A stretch of DNA of 64,000 nt from JAIBJN01 sp963811635 (GCA_963811635.1 CAWESB010000026.1:17767-81766); one strand, 5' to 3'; positions 8,419 through 19,393 are shown, counted from the stretch's first letter. Translations and numbers: made by a program. The notes: generated from the letters alone by a model not told the origin.

Positions 8419-9627
8419 TCAAGCGCTTGCTGAGTGGCTGCACTCTACTCCGAGGAAATACTGGCGCGCAAAAACGACGCGATCGGATGCTCGTTTCCGT
8501 CGCAGCCTGTTGTCACCAACCGTCGCGTCGGCACCGTAGTGCGAGACGATGCCGAATCCCATGCGGGTACGGTCGCCGGATTTCATGTCGGGTCTCGTTC
8601 CGCTGACGGAATTCTCCTCGATGCGGCACATCGAATAGTCGCCGCAGAAGATGCCGACGCCGAGCGCATCGACGACGTCGTTCTCCTGCACGTCTGCCAT
8701 GGACATCTCCGTGAGCGTGATACCGCGCAGGCTCGTCCCACTCACCCGGTTGTCGCGGACGAGAACATGCGCGAAATGCGTGACGATCCCCTCCATCCCG
8801 CCGGTCACCGTGCAGCCCTCGATCGTCGAGGGCGCCAGGTCGAAGCCGAACGAGACGTCGATTCCCTGTGCGTGCGTTCCGGCGAGCTCGCGCACCGCGC
8901 AATCCCGCACGGTGACGGTGCTGCGACGGACGTTGATGCCGTCGAGCATCGCGCCGAGGACCGTGACCCGCTCGAGCAGGACCCGTTCCGCCCCGTCCAC
9001 CTCGATCCCGTACTCGCCGCCCAGCACGGTCACATCCCGAACTGTCACGTCGTCCGCGGTGACGAGGATGCCGCCGCGCACGACCGCCCCCGGCTCGCCG
9101 ATCAGCCGCTGCGAATGGTCGAGGACGAGCGGGCCCTGGTGGATCCCCGCCTGGAGGCGCACGATCGGCGGCTGGGTCGCCCACGCGACGCTCCCGGCCG
9201 CTGCGGCGACCACGAGGACGAGGGCTGCCACTCCCGCGCCGGCCCGACCGAGCTCGCCGCCGTCCTCGCCGTAGGACAGGCGAGCGAGCGGGAGCAGGGC
9301 ATGGCCCAGCACCTGGGCGAGCAGCCAGGCTCCCGCGTAGAACGCGAGCGCCGCCCAGAGCGGCGCGGCGACGTCCAGGAGCCGGGCGAGCGCCATGACG
9401 AGGCCGAGCTCGAGGAGCCCTAGCGGCACGGCGGCCCAGCCGGGCTGGTACGGGAGGAGCCGGTGGTAGACGAGCGCGTCGAGCACGACCCCGACCGCGA
9501 GCATGAGGAGCGCCAGCTCGACCGGCCACCAGGCCTGCAGCGCGAGCGCGAGGACGCACGCCACCACGAACGGCGCGAGCACGATGGCGAGCCGCGTCTC
9601 GAGACGGCCTCTCAGCGTGTAGGACAC
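8419..9627 (-). CDS. Membrane-anchored right-handed beta-helix (NosD-like) protein
   Basis: 402 residues. About six hydrophobic segments fill the first ~165 residues, followed by an extracytoplasmic parallel beta-helix made of short repeats of the type VTVRDVTVLGGEYGIEVDG and VLVRDNRVSGTSLRGI. Such PbH1/NosD repeats occur in carbohydrate lyases, epimerases and surface proteins; no catalytic site can be assigned. The GTG start at 9627 (SYTLRGRLETRL) overlaps the upstream flavoprotein by 16 bases, so it is in the ABC transporter operon. A role in processing or binding an exported polysaccharide is inference. Confidence 0.72.
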   Translation of the reverse strand: MSYTLRGRLETRLAIVLAPFVVACVLALALQAWWPVELALLMLAVGVVLDALVYHRLLPYQPGWAAVPLGLLELGLVMALARLLDVAAPLWAALAFYAGAWLLAQVLGHALLPLARLSYGEDGGELGRAGAGVAALVLVVAAAAGSVAWATQPPIVRLQAGIHQGPLVLDHSQRLIGEPGAVVRGGILVTADDVTVRDVTVLGGEYGIEVDGAERVLLERVTVLGAMLDGINVRRSTVTVRDCAVRELAGTHAQGIDVSFGFDLAPSTIEGCTVTGGMEGIVTHFAHVLVRDNRVSGTSLRGITLTEMSMADVQENDVVDALGVGIFCGDYSMCRIEENSVSGTRPDMKSGDRTRMGFGIVSHYGADATVGDNRLRRKRASDRVVFARQYFLGVECSHSASA

Positions 9628-10718
9628 GCCTGGATCCTCCGCAGGAAGCGTCGGGCCGCGTACTTCGCGCCGGCGAGGGTGTCCGCCGCTGGGAACGCCC
9701 ACTGCCCGGGAGCACCGGCAACCGCGAGCGTTCGCGTCGAGTCGGTCAGCTGCGCGACCGTGGCGTCCGGCGCAAGCACGAGCCAGCCCTCGACGGTCTC
9801 GAGCCCATGGTCGGCGACGAGCCGAGCCAGAAGCGGGTCGTGCCCGAAACCCCGCTTGAACCCGGTCGCGCAGATCACCTGCTCGGCCCCGTTCGGCTCG
9901 GCGGCGAGCGTGAAGCGCCCTTCGTTGCGCCCGCGCTCGATGGGCTCGTCCCAGGCGCGGCCCGCCGGGTAGGACGGCGCGCCCAGGCGCCGCAGCACCG
10001 CGACGCGCTCAGCCGGCTCGGCCCGGTGGTAGGCGGCCAGCCCGCGACGCGTGAACAACTCGCGTGGGAGGTTGAGCGGCCGCCGCTCCGGCTCGCGACG
10101 CCGGACGGACACGACCGAGGCGCCCGCAGCGAGGGCGTTCAGCCACTCCGTGGCGGCCGCCATCCCGGCGCCGACCACCTCGACCCGGTCGGCGTAGTCG
10201 TGCGGCTCGTAGGCGTGCACGACCCGCGGGTCGCCCTCGAGCTCCTCCGGGTAGGCGAGGCCAGGATGGCCAGGCGCGACGAGGACGTGGGTGAAGGTGC
10301 CGAGGCCGTCGAGCTGGAAGCCGCCGTCCTCCACGGCCCGGATCCGCTCGATGCGGGCCCGGCGGAAGCTCTCGTCCCAGCCGATCTCATCCCGCAGCTC
10401 GGCGACGTGGTCGAGGAACTCGCCCACGGTCGGCCGGTAGCGGTCGCAGGCGCTCTGGACGAGCGGGACGAGGCTGCGGCGCCGGGCGGCCGCGCGCACA
10501 GCCAGGCCCGGGAAAGACGTAGCCGCGCAGTGGCCGTCGCTCTCCGAGCGCATCCGGCGCTGGCGAATCGCGTCCGCGCGCACCCGCCAGGCGGCCGCGG
10601 GATCCGGGTCCGTTCCGAACACCGCGATCTCGGCCGGTTCGAGGCCCCCTTTCCGGAGGGTCGCATGGGCGACGAAGCCGGCGAGGCCGCCGCCGACGAT
10701 CGCGCACCGTCCCGGCAC
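9612..10718 (-). CDS. FAD/NAD(P)-dependent flavoprotein, monooxygenase-like
   Basis: 368 residues. The N-terminus is a dinucleotide fold (CAIVGGGLAGFVAHATL). A second nucleotide site VEVVGAGMAAATEW lies mid-protein, and the ICATGFKRGF block is the late ATG motif of class B flavin monooxygenases and related oxidoreductases. Substrate unknown. The GTG start lies two bases after the permease stop, placing the gene within the sugar ABC operon. This is an unusual partner for a carbohydrate transporter and suggests the imported compound is oxidised or is not a simple sugar (inference). Confidence 0.72.
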   Translation of the reverse strand: MPGRCAIVGGGLAGFVAHATLRKGGLEPAEIAVFGTDPDPAAAWRVRADAIRQRRMRSESDGHCAATSFPGLAVRAAARRRSLVPLVQSACDRYRPTVGEFLDHVAELRDEIGWDESFRRARIERIRAVEDGGFQLDGLGTFTHVLVAPGHPGLAYPEELEGDPRVVHAYEPHDYADRVEVVGAGMAAATEWLNALAAGASVVSVRRREPERRPLNLPRELFTRRGLAAYHRAEPAERVAVLRRLGAPSYPAGRAWDEPIERGRNEGRFTLAAEPNGAEQVICATGFKRGFGHDPLLARLVADHGLETVEGWLVLAPDATVAQLTDSTRTLAVAGAPGQWAFPAADTLAGAKYAARRFLRRIQACPTR

Positions 10719-10720
10719 GG

Positions 10721-11614
10721 CTATTTCACAGAGCCCGCGAGCAGGCCCTGCACGAAGTAGCGCTGGAAGGCGAAGAAGACGACCAGCGGGATCGCGAGCG
10801 AGACGAACGACGCGGGTGCGATCAACTCGATGTTGGCGCCGAACTGGCGAAGCTGCGAGAAGATCGCGACCGTGATCGGCTGCGTCTCGCGACCGAAGGT
10901 GAGCGCGACCAGCAGGTCGTTCCACGCCCAGAGGAACTGGAAGATCGCGAGGGAGGCGATGGCGGGCAGGCCGAGCGGCAGGATCAGACGCAGGAAGATC
11001 CTGATCTCGGACGCGCCGTCGATGCGGGCTGCCTCGAGCAGCTCCTTCGGGATCCCGATGAAGAAGTTGCGCAGGAGGAAGATGGCGAACGGAAGCCCGA
11101 ACGCCGTGTGGAAGAGGACGATCCCGAGGATGGAATCGGAGAGCCCTGGGATGGTGTTGTAGATCGAGAACATCGGGATGAGCGCCATCTGCAGCGGCAC
11201 GACGAGCAGGGCGATGACAAGGATGAAGAAGGAGTCGCGGCCCGGGAAGTCGAGCCAGGCGAACGCGTAGCCGGCGAGCGCCGCAATGAAGATCGGGAGC
11301 ACGGTGGCCCCGATCGCGATCCAGAGCGTCGTCCAGAGCGACGACGTGATCGACTCGTTCTCGAAGATCGCCCGGTAGTTGTCGAGCGTGAGCTGGCTCG
11401 GCTTCGTCAGGAACGTCCACCACCCGTTCGAGGCGAGGTCGGCCGGGTCCATCAGCGAGATGATGAAGAGGCCGATCGTCGGGACGAGCCAGAAGAGCCC
11501 GATGATCACCAGCACGATTTGGAGCGGCGCCTTGGCGAGGACGCGCAGGATCTTGGCCGACAGCGGCTCCTCGATGACCGCGGCGGGGCGGGGCTCAGCG
11601 GCTGTGGCTGCCAT
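10721..11614 (-). CDS. Carbohydrate ABC transporter permease, MalG/LacG type
   Basis: 297 residues with six membrane segments. The EAA loop that docks the ATPase reads EAARIDGASEIRIFLRLILP near residues 195-215, followed by LPAIASLAIFQFLWAWND. Second permease of the CUT1-type importer encoded by the four upstream genes. Starts six bases after the preceding permease gene. The substrate cannot be read from the permease sequence. Confidence 0.93.
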   Translation of the reverse strand: MAATAAEPRPAAVIEEPLSAKILRVLAKAPLQIVLVIIGLFWLVPTIGLFIISLMDPADLASNGWWTFLTKPSQLTLDNYRAIFENESITSSLWTTLWIAIGATVLPIFIAALAGYAFAWLDFPGRDSFFILVIALLVVPLQMALIPMFSIYNTIPGLSDSILGIVLFHTAFGLPFAIFLLRNFFIGIPKELLEAARIDGASEIRIFLRLILPLGLPAIASLAIFQFLWAWNDLLVALTFGRETQPITVAIFSQLRQFGANIELIAPASFVSLAIPLVVFFAFQRYFVQGLLAGSVK

Positions 11615-11620
11615 CGACGG

Positions 11621-12976
11621 CTAGGCCTCCCTCTTGAAGCGGCGGATGTTGAGCAGCAGGATCGGGATCACGAGCAGGAACAGGAAGACGGCGATCGCCG
11701 AGCCGAAGCCGTAGTTGCGGGCGGCGGTGAACGACTCGCGCCACATCTCGAGGGCGATCACGGTGGCGTCGTCCTGCACGGAGCCGGGCGCGACAGACAG
11801 GACGATGTCGAACACCTTGAGGACGTTGATCAGCATCGTGATGAACACGACGGTGAGGACTGGGGCGAGGAGGGGCACGGTCACGCGCCGGAAGACCTGC
11901 CACTCGCTGGCGCCGTCCGTGCGCGCGGCCTCGAGCACGTCGCGCGGGATGGCGGCGAGGCCGGCGGCGATGACCACCATCGAGAAGCCGGCCCAGATCC
12001 AGATGTAGGCGACGATCATCGAGACGGTGATCAGCTGGGCGCCGAGCCAGGCGACACCGTCATACGGAGCGGCGAACGTCGCCGACCCGATGGCCGCGGT
12101 GTACTCGCCGTCCTCGACGTCGTTGAAGGCGAAGCTGCCGTTCGGCTCGGTCACCGTCGTCTCGACCGCGTCGCCATCGGCGTTGCGAAGCTCGACGGTC
12201 GCGCCGGGGATGCCTAACTCCTCCGGCTCGACCTCGCCCGGCGTGCCGCCGCCCGGCTTGAAGTCCCGCCAGACGACGCCCACGATCCCGCCCTGCAGCG
12301 GCTCTGGGACAACCGCCTGGACCGCGCCCGCCGGCACCTCGTCAGGCGGGATGCCGGTGAGGCCCAGAAGCGCCGGGTCGCCGCCCGGCGACAGCGGTTC
12401 GTCGAGCACGAACCCCGCCTGGGGAGATCCCGTGATGTTGTCGGTCGCAGGCCGAGCTTCGACGAGGACGCCTTCGTCGCCGAACACGCCCTTGACACCC
12501 CCGATGAACGCGTTGACGGCACCGACGTCCGGGTCCTGCGGGTACATGGCCGCCCGCCAGATGACGCCCGCGGCGAAGAGCGAGATCGCCATCGGCATGA
12601 AGACGACCGTCTTGAAGGCGACCGACCAGCTGACACGCTCGGTCATCACGGCGAAGAGGAGCCCGATCGCGGTCACGAGGGCGGGCACGACCCCGACCCA
12701 GATTGCGTTGTTCTTGATCGCGGTGACCGTGTTCGGGTCGTTGAAGAGCTTCTGGTAGTTCTCGAACCAGACGAACCCGTCGAACTGGCCACCCTGGTCG
12801 TCGAAGAAGCTCCGGATGATCGTCCGGATCGCCGGGAAAATCACCCAGAGCCCGAGGAAGAAGATCGCGGGCGCGAGGAAGCACAACGCAACCAGGTAGC
12901 CGCGCCAGTCCCGCGGTTCGCGCTCCGGCGGAGCCCCCGAGACCGGAGGCTCCGCCGTGATGCTCGCGCCGCTCAT
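11621..12976 (-). CDS. Carbohydrate ABC transporter permease, MalF type, with an inserted SdrD_B/Cna_B-like domain
   Basis: 451 residues, about 150 more than usual for the family. Residues ~25-55, 90-112 and 120-145 are membrane segments 1-3. Residues ~165-305 form a hydrophilic insertion, and the membrane domain then resumes with the EAA loop (EAARTDGASEWQVFRRVTVP, ~350-368). Residues ~234-300 of the insertion match the B-repeat pattern: GVVWRDFKPGGG, then IPGATVELRNADGDA, then TEPNGSFAFNDVEDGEYTA. E. coli MalF has a large periplasmic loop at the same point that touches the binding protein. The frame is continuous through the insertion. Confidence 0.92.
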   Translation of the reverse strand: MSGASITAEPPVSGAPPEREPRDWRGYLVALCFLAPAIFFLGLWVIFPAIRTIIRSFFDDQGGQFDGFVWFENYQKLFNDPNTVTAIKNNAIWVGVVPALVTAIGLLFAVMTERVSWSVAFKTVVFMPMAISLFAAGVIWRAAMYPQDPDVGAVNAFIGGVKGVFGDEGVLVEARPATDNITGSPQAGFVLDEPLSPGGDPALLGLTGIPPDEVPAGAVQAVVPEPLQGGIVGVVWRDFKPGGGTPGEVEPEELGIPGATVELRNADGDAVETTVTEPNGSFAFNDVEDGEYTAAIGSATFAAPYDGVAWLGAQLITVSMIVAYIWIWAGFSMVVIAAGLAAIPRDVLEAARTDGASEWQVFRRVTVPLLAPVLTVVFITMLINVLKVFDIVLSVAPGSVQDDATVIALEMWRESFTAARNYGFGSAIAVFLFLLVIPILLLNIRRFKREA

Positions 12977-12985
12977 CTGCCTCGG

Positions 12986-14325
12986 CTAGTTCCCGTACGC
13001 CTTGGCGGCGGCGTCTTCCATCTGCTGCGTGATCCCGTCGATGTCGTCCGGGTTCTGCAGGAAGTCCTGGAAGAGCTTGAAGAGACCCTGGCCGACCGTG
13101 CCGCCGAACTCGGCCGGCTGCAGGTCGGACAGGTCGAAGCGGAAGGCCTCGGCCTCGGCCAGGGCACCCGCCGTCGTCGCCGTGATCTCGTCCGGATAGA
13201 CGCTCGGGTCGAGGTTCGTGTTCAGGGAGGCGAAGCCGCCCTTCTCGGCCCAGATCTGCGCCGCCTCGGGCGTCGTCAGGTACTTGACGAACGCCTGCGC
13301 GGCGGGCGAGTCCTTGAACATGACCACCGTGTCGCCGCCGCCGACGACGACGCTGCCCGAGTCGCCGATCGCCGGGAACGGGAAGACGTCGAAGCCCTCG
13401 CCCGGCTGTGCGTCGGTCGAGTCGGTGATATTGAGGGCGACGAAATCGCCCTCAATGACCTGGGCGGCCTTGGGCGGGTCGGCGAAGACCTGCGTGACAG
13501 AGGTCGGGTAGTCCGTCTGCAGCGCGCCGCCCGTCCCGCCGGCCATGTTTCCGCTGTCGCCGACGATCTTCGCCATCTCGGCGAGCGCGTCCTTGACGGA
13601 CTGGTCCGTCCAGGGGATCTCGTGCGTGGCCAGCTGGTCGTACATGTCCGGACCCGCCGAGCGGAGGTAGATGTTCTCGAAGAGGTCGGTGAGCGTCCAC
13701 CCGTCGGCGCCGCCGATCGAGTAGGCCGGGACGCCGGAGGCCGAGAGGGTGGCGCCGTTCTCGAGCCACGTGTCCCAGTCTTCGGCAGGCTCGACGCCCG
13801 CGTCCGAGTAGACGCCGACGTTGTACCAGACGAGTGACTTGTTGGCCGCCTTGTAGAGGAAGCCGTAGAGCGTCCCGTCGACCGTCCCGAGATCGACGAC
13901 CGACTCACCGAAGTTCGCCTCGAGGTCGGACTGCGCGAAGTCGATCGGCTGGAGGGCGTTCTCGGACGCGAAATCGCGCATGAGGCCCGGCTGCGGGAGA
14001 AACGCGATGTCGGGGGGGTTGCCGCCCTCGACCGCTGTCGAGAGCTGCGTCGGGAGCTGGTCGCCGGCGGACGTGTAGTTGACCTCGACGTCGGGGTTGG
14101 CCTCGGTGAAGCCGTCGATCACCGCCTGGAAGTTCGCCTGCTCGGCGCCGGTCCAGACGGCCATGACCGAGATCGAGCCTGAGGCGCCACCGCCTTCGGT
14201 CGACTCCTCGGTCCCGCTGGCGCTCGGCGCGCCCTCGTCGTCGTCATCATCGCCTCCGCACCCGGCCGCGACGCTCAGCGGCACGAGCACCACGATCAGG
14301 CTGAACAGCAGTAGCAGCCGTCGGC

Positions 14326-14329
<4 letters not shown>
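12986..14329 (-). CDS. Carbohydrate ABC transporter substrate-binding lipoprotein
   Basis: 447 residues. Signal peptide with lipobox VAAGC (acylated Cys24), then an acidic/Ser-rich linker and an extracellular solute-binding protein fold of family 1 (MalE-like: AVWTGAEQANFQAVIDGFTE, IAFLPQPGLM, AFVKYLTTPEAAQIWAEKGG). It captures the substrate and delivers it to the two permeases. The ATG overlaps the stop of the upstream ATPase gene (ATGA), so translation is coupled. Confidence 0.93.
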
Positions 14330-15612
<1,283 letters not shown>

Positions 15613-15632
15613 TTCCCCGTTTGGGCCGTCAG

Positions 15633-15638
15633 TACACT
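15633..15638 (+). promoter_or_regulatory. -10 box TACACT for the dehydrogenase gene
   Basis: TACACT lies eight bases before the ATG at 15647. The overlapping bottom-strand hexamer TGTACT may serve the divergent ABC operon. Inferred from spacing. Confidence 0.4.
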
Positions 15639-15646
15639 CCGCCGCG

Positions 15647-16729
15647 ATGGAAACGCGGACGATCGTCGTGCTGGAGGGGGACGACACCGGCCAGGAGCTG
15701 CTCGACGAGGCGCTCCGCGTCCTCGCCCCCGACGTGGTCGGGCTCGAGCTCGAGCTCCCGCGCTACGACCTCTCGCTGGAGGCGCGCCGGGCCACGGAGA
15801 ACGCCGTCGTGCACGAGGCCGCGAGAGCGGTGCGCGAGCACGGGCTCGGGCTGAAGGCGGCGACCGTCACGCCGGAGGGAGCGGGCGACGTCGGCAGCCC
15901 GAACCGCATCCTGCGCGAGGAGATCGGCGGCCACGTGATCGTGCGCACCGGCCGCCGCATCCCCGGCGTCGTGCCGATCGGCGGAGCCCACTTCCCCATC
16001 TCCGTCGTCCGCATGGCGGTCGGCGACGCGTACGGCGCCCAGGAGTGGCGCGAGGGCGAGGGCGAGGACGAGGCCGCGTTCCGTACCGAGCGCATCGAGC
16101 GGCGCATCTGCCGCGCCGTTGCCGAGTTCTCCTTCCGCCATGCCGAGCGGACGAAGGCCAAGGTCTTCGGCGGCCCCAAGTACACGGTCTCCCCGACCTA
16201 CGAGGGGATGCTGAAGGAGGAGATGGACGCGGCCGCCGAGCGGCATCCCGAGGTCGAGTACGAGCCGCAGCTGATCGACGCCACGTTCGCCCTCCTCATC
16301 AGCTCGGCGGGCGAGCCGCTCGTCATCCCGGCGCTGAACAGGGATGGCGACATCCTCTCCGACCTCGTCCTCCCTCTCTTCGGCTCCATCGCCGGCTCCG
16401 AGTCGCTGCTCGTCGCCTTCAACGAGGACTACACGCCGCGTGCGCTGATGGCCGAGGCCGCGCACGGCACCGCGCCGGCGCTGAAAGGGAAGAACGTCGC
16501 CAACCCGATGGCGATGATCCTGGCAGCCGCCGCCCTGCTCTCGCACATCGACGACGACGAGGCGCGCACGGCCGGGCGCGCGATCCGCGAGGCGTCGCTC
16601 GAGGCGGTCTCGGCCGGGGTCCGCACCGCCGACCTCGGCGGTCACTCCTCGACGACCGAGTTCACGGACGAGGTCCTCTCCCGCATCCGCTCCAAGCTGG
16701 AGGTCTGGGCGACGCTCGGAGAGGGTTGA
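15647..16729 (+). CDS. Isocitrate/isopropylmalate dehydrogenase family protein
   Basis: 360 residues, the length of homodimeric NAD(P)-dependent beta-decarboxylating dehydrogenases. The N-terminus VVLEGDDTGQELLDEAL is the family start. The metal/substrate motif NRDGDILSDLVLPLFGS and the nucleotide motif AHGTAPALKGKNVANPMAMI are present. The lone-gene context and no leuCD nearby favour a TCA-cycle isocitrate dehydrogenase over leucine synthesis, but specificity cannot be fixed by reading alone. It overlaps the MFS gene by four bases. Confidence 0.85.
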   Translation: METRTIVVLEGDDTGQELLDEALRVLAPDVVGLELELPRYDLSLEARRATENAVVHEAARAVREHGLGLKAATVTPEGAGDVGSPNRILREEIGGHVIVRTGRRIPGVVPIGGAHFPISVVRMAVGDAYGAQEWREGEGEDEAAFRTERIERRICRAVAEFSFRHAERTKAKVFGGPKYTVSPTYEGMLKEEMDAAAERHPEVEYEPQLIDATFALLISSAGEPLVIPALNRDGDILSDLVLPLFGSIAGSESLLVAFNEDYTPRALMAEAAHGTAPALKGKNVANPMAMILAAAALLSHIDDDEARTAGRAIREASLEAVSAGVRTADLGGHSSTTEFTDEVLSRIRSKLEVWATLGEG

Positions 16730-17967
16730 GCGCCCTCGGGCGCTACCTCAGGAGCCTCGACCCGAGGCTCCCCCGCTCGGTCTGGATCCTCAGCTTCGGT
16801 GGGCTTGCGAACGCCGTCGGCAACGGCCTCGCGTTCCCCTTCCTCGTCATCTACCTGCACAACGTCCGCGGCTTCTCGCTGGGCATGGCGGGGCTCGTGC
16901 TCGCGACGAACGGCGCGGTCAGCCTCCTTGCGGGCCCGGCGGTGGGCATCGCCGTCGACCGGTTCGGCGGGCGCGCTACCCTCGCCGGCGCTCTCGTCCT
17001 GCTCGCGGTCGGATTCGGCAGCTACCCGCTCATTCACGAGCCGTGGCACGCCTTCCTGGCCAGCGCAATCGCGGGCGTGGGGAACGCCGGCTTCTGGCCC
17101 AGCCAGTCCGCGCTGCTCGCTGGCCTGACACCTCCGTCCCGCCGCCACGCCGCCTTCGCGCTGCAGCGCGTGACCCGGAACCTCGGGATCGGCCTCGGCG
17201 GCGTCGTGGGAGGCCTTATCGCGACCACCTCGAATCCGACGAGCTTCACCGTGCTGTTCCTGCTCGACGCGGCGACGTTCCTCGTCTTCGTCGGCATGCT
17301 CGCCTTCGTGCCCGAGCCGGTGCTTCCCGAGGAGCGCGAGGCGCTCGCGCCGAATCGCTACGCCGACGTCCTCCGCGACCGCGTCTTCCTCGGGATCGTC
17401 CTGCTGAACGTCCTCTTCGTGAGCGCGGGGTATGCGCAGTTCGAGCTCCTGCCTGTCTTCGCCAAGAACGAGGCCGGCGTGACGGAAAAGGGCATCGGCG
17501 TCATCTTCTTCGTCAACACCCTCGTCGTCGTCCTCGCGCAGTTCCCGCTGGCCAAGGCGCTGGAGGGCCGGCGGCGAATGCCGGCGCTCGCCGTCATGTG
17601 CATCCTCTGGGCGATCGCGTGGGTCGTCGTCTGCCTCGGCGGGCTCTGGCTCGAGGCGATCGCGGCGGCGGTGGCCTTCGGGCTCGCGGCGGTGGTCTTC
17701 GGGCTCGGCGAGTGCTTCCAAGGGCCGGTGCAGGGCGCGCTCGTCGCCGACCTCGCACCCGCACGCCTGCGCGGCCGCTATATGGCCGTCTCGACGATCT
17801 CGTGGGACATCGGCTTTGTCATCGGCCCCGCGATCGGCGGGTTCATCCTCCAGTCGGAGCCGCTTGCCCTCTGGCCGCTCGCAGCGGCCGTCTGCCTGCT
17901 CGCGGGTGCGGGCGCGATCGTTCTCGAGCGCGACCTCCCGCGCGAGGTCCGGCTGACGCCAGCCTAG
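16726..17967 (+). CDS. MFS transporter
   Basis: 413 residues with about twelve hydrophobic segments and a central cytoplasmic loop (EEREALAPNRYADVLRDR). The motif-A-like GIAVDRFGGRATL follows helix 2, and a second one (ARLRGRYMAVSTISWDIGF) lies in the C-terminal half. It looks like the drug-efflux/YajR-like branch; substrate unknown. The TTG at 16726 overlaps the upstream TGA (TTGA) and is the only start that gives a short N-terminus (SALGRYLRSLDPRLPRS). Translationally coupled to the dehydrogenase. Confidence 0.85.
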   Translation: MSALGRYLRSLDPRLPRSVWILSFGGLANAVGNGLAFPFLVIYLHNVRGFSLGMAGLVLATNGAVSLLAGPAVGIAVDRFGGRATLAGALVLLAVGFGSYPLIHEPWHAFLASAIAGVGNAGFWPSQSALLAGLTPPSRRHAAFALQRVTRNLGIGLGGVVGGLIATTSNPTSFTVLFLLDAATFLVFVGMLAFVPEPVLPEEREALAPNRYADVLRDRVFLGIVLLNVLFVSAGYAQFELLPVFAKNEAGVTEKGIGVIFFVNTLVVVLAQFPLAKALEGRRRMPALAVMCILWAIAWVVVCLGGLWLEAIAAAVAFGLAAVVFGLGECFQGPVQGALVADLAPARLRGRYMAVSTISWDIGFVIGPAIGGFILQSEPLALWPLAAAVCLLAGAGAIVLERDLPREVRLTPA

Positions 17968-19055
17968 CCCCGCAGCCGGTAGAAGCGGAAGAAGTCGTGC
18001 TCGATCGGGAGCACCTCGACGTCGGCGAAACCCGCCTCCGTCGCGTAGCGGCGCAGCGTCTCGGTCCTCATGACGGTGCCGGTGCCGACCGACGGCGAAT
18101 CCGCGAGCCCGACCGGCAGGCAGCAGAGCACGCTGTACGTGTACATGAGGCGCTCGATCTCGTCGCCGGGAGCCGTGAAGGCGTCGGCGACCCGCTCGTC
18201 CATGACGACGACGGCGCCGTCGTCCGCAGCGAGGCGGCGGAGGACGCGCAGCACCTCGACCGGCTGCGACATGTCGTGGACGGCCTCGAAGACGGTCACC
18301 AGCTGGTACGACCCGGCCAGCTCGGGGTCGCCTGCGTCGCGCAACTGGATGGTCACGCGGTCGGCCACGTCGCTCCCGGCCAGGTTCTTGTTGGCGAGCT
18401 CGACCGAAGCCGCGTCCAGGTCGTAGCCGTCGACGGTCACCTTCGGGTACGCCCGAGCGAGGGAGATGCTCGACCACCCGCCGCCGCACGCCACGTCGGC
18501 GACGCGGGCCGGCGGGTCGGCGAGCAGCCGCGCGTGGACGTCCTCGATCGAGGGCAGCCACTCGCTCCCGAGGAGGTTCGCGTACAGCGGCCGGTTGACG
18601 TCGCTCTGAGCGTCGCGGGCAAGCTGCCCGAAGGTCTCCCAGGAAACGCCGCCGCCGCTTCGGAACGCGCCTTCGATGGCCGGGAGGGTGTGCGCGAACG
18701 AGACGCCGTAGCGCGCCATGGGCGTCACGTGGGCGAGCGACTCACGGTCGATCAGCACCTCGGCGTGGCCCGCGGGAAGCGAGTACCGCCGCTCCTCGGC
18801 GCCGGCTTCGACGTCGTCGACCTCGAGGATCCCCGCGACGGCTTGCTGCTCGAGCCACTCCCGCACGAGACGCTCCTGCGTGCCGGTCGCGGCCGCAAGC
18901 TCGCCGGAGGTGACGTTCCCTCCCTCCGCGAGCGCGTGGTAGAGGCCCAGGCGGTCGCCCAGGTGGACGGTCATCAGCTCGTAGGCGCCGAGTGCGGCTC
19001 CGAAGAGTCGCTCGGCCAGTGCGTCGCGCTGCGCCTCCTCCGCGTGCGTGGCCAC
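17964..19055 (-). CDS. SAM-dependent methyltransferase with winged-helix dimerisation domain
   Basis: 363 residues. The N-terminal ~120 residues resemble the winged-helix dimerisation domain of small-molecule O-methyltransferases (GELAAATGTQERLVREWLEQ). A Rossmann methyltransferase follows with motif I VADVACGGGWSSISLA, acidic motif VDGYDLDAAS and LVTVFEAVHDM. The acceptor is unknown. ATG preceded by GAGGGGAG. It follows the ferredoxin gene by 15 bases and converges on the MFS gene with a four-base overlap. Confidence 0.82.
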   Translation of the reverse strand: MATHAEEAQRDALAERLFGAALGAYELMTVHLGDRLGLYHALAEGGNVTSGELAAATGTQERLVREWLEQQAVAGILEVDDVEAGAEERRYSLPAGHAEVLIDRESLAHVTPMARYGVSFAHTLPAIEGAFRSGGGVSWETFGQLARDAQSDVNRPLYANLLGSEWLPSIEDVHARLLADPPARVADVACGGGWSSISLARAYPKVTVDGYDLDAASVELANKNLAGSDVADRVTIQLRDAGDPELAGSYQLVTVFEAVHDMSQPVEVLRVLRRLAADDGAVVVMDERVADAFTAPGDEIERLMYTYSVLCCLPVGLADSPSVGTGTVMRTETLRRYATEAGFADVEVLPIEHDFFRFYRLRG

Positions 19056-19070
19056 GGCTCCCCTCGCGGT

Positions 19071-19382
19071 CTAGCGTTCGTCCAGCGGCGGGTTCTGGAC
19101 GTTGTGCTCGGTCGCGTACGCCTCAGCGAGCTGATTGATGACGTCCATTCCCTCGTCGTAGGCGTAGTTGATCTTCACGAACGGCTCCCACTTCTCGGGC
19201 AGCGCGTCCTCGGGGAAGATCGCCTCGACCGGGCACTCCGGCTCGCACGCCCCGCAGTCGATGCACTCCTCGGGATCGATGACGAGCATGCGGTCGGCTA
19301 CGTGGATGCAATCGACCGGACAGACGTCCACACAGGAGAGGTCTTTGATGTCGATGCAGGGCTCGGCGATGATGTAGGTCAC
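19071..19382 (-). CDS. fdxA: Seven-iron ferredoxin
   Basis: 103 residues. The first cluster region CIDIKDLSCVDVCPVDC and the second CIDCGACEPECPVEAIF give the [3Fe-4S]/[4Fe-4S] arrangement of FdxA ferredoxins, which supply electrons to redox enzymes. The conserved tail with WEPFVKINYAYDEG is present. GTG start eight bases after a TAGACT -10 box, so probably leaderless. The methyltransferase gene follows on the same strand. Confidence 0.93.
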   Translation of the reverse strand: MTYIIAEPCIDIKDLSCVDVCPVDCIHVADRMLVIDPEECIDCGACEPECPVEAIFPEDALPEKWEPFVKINYAYDEGMDVINQLAEAYATEHNVQNPPLDER

Positions 19383-19393
19383 TGCGAGCCAGT

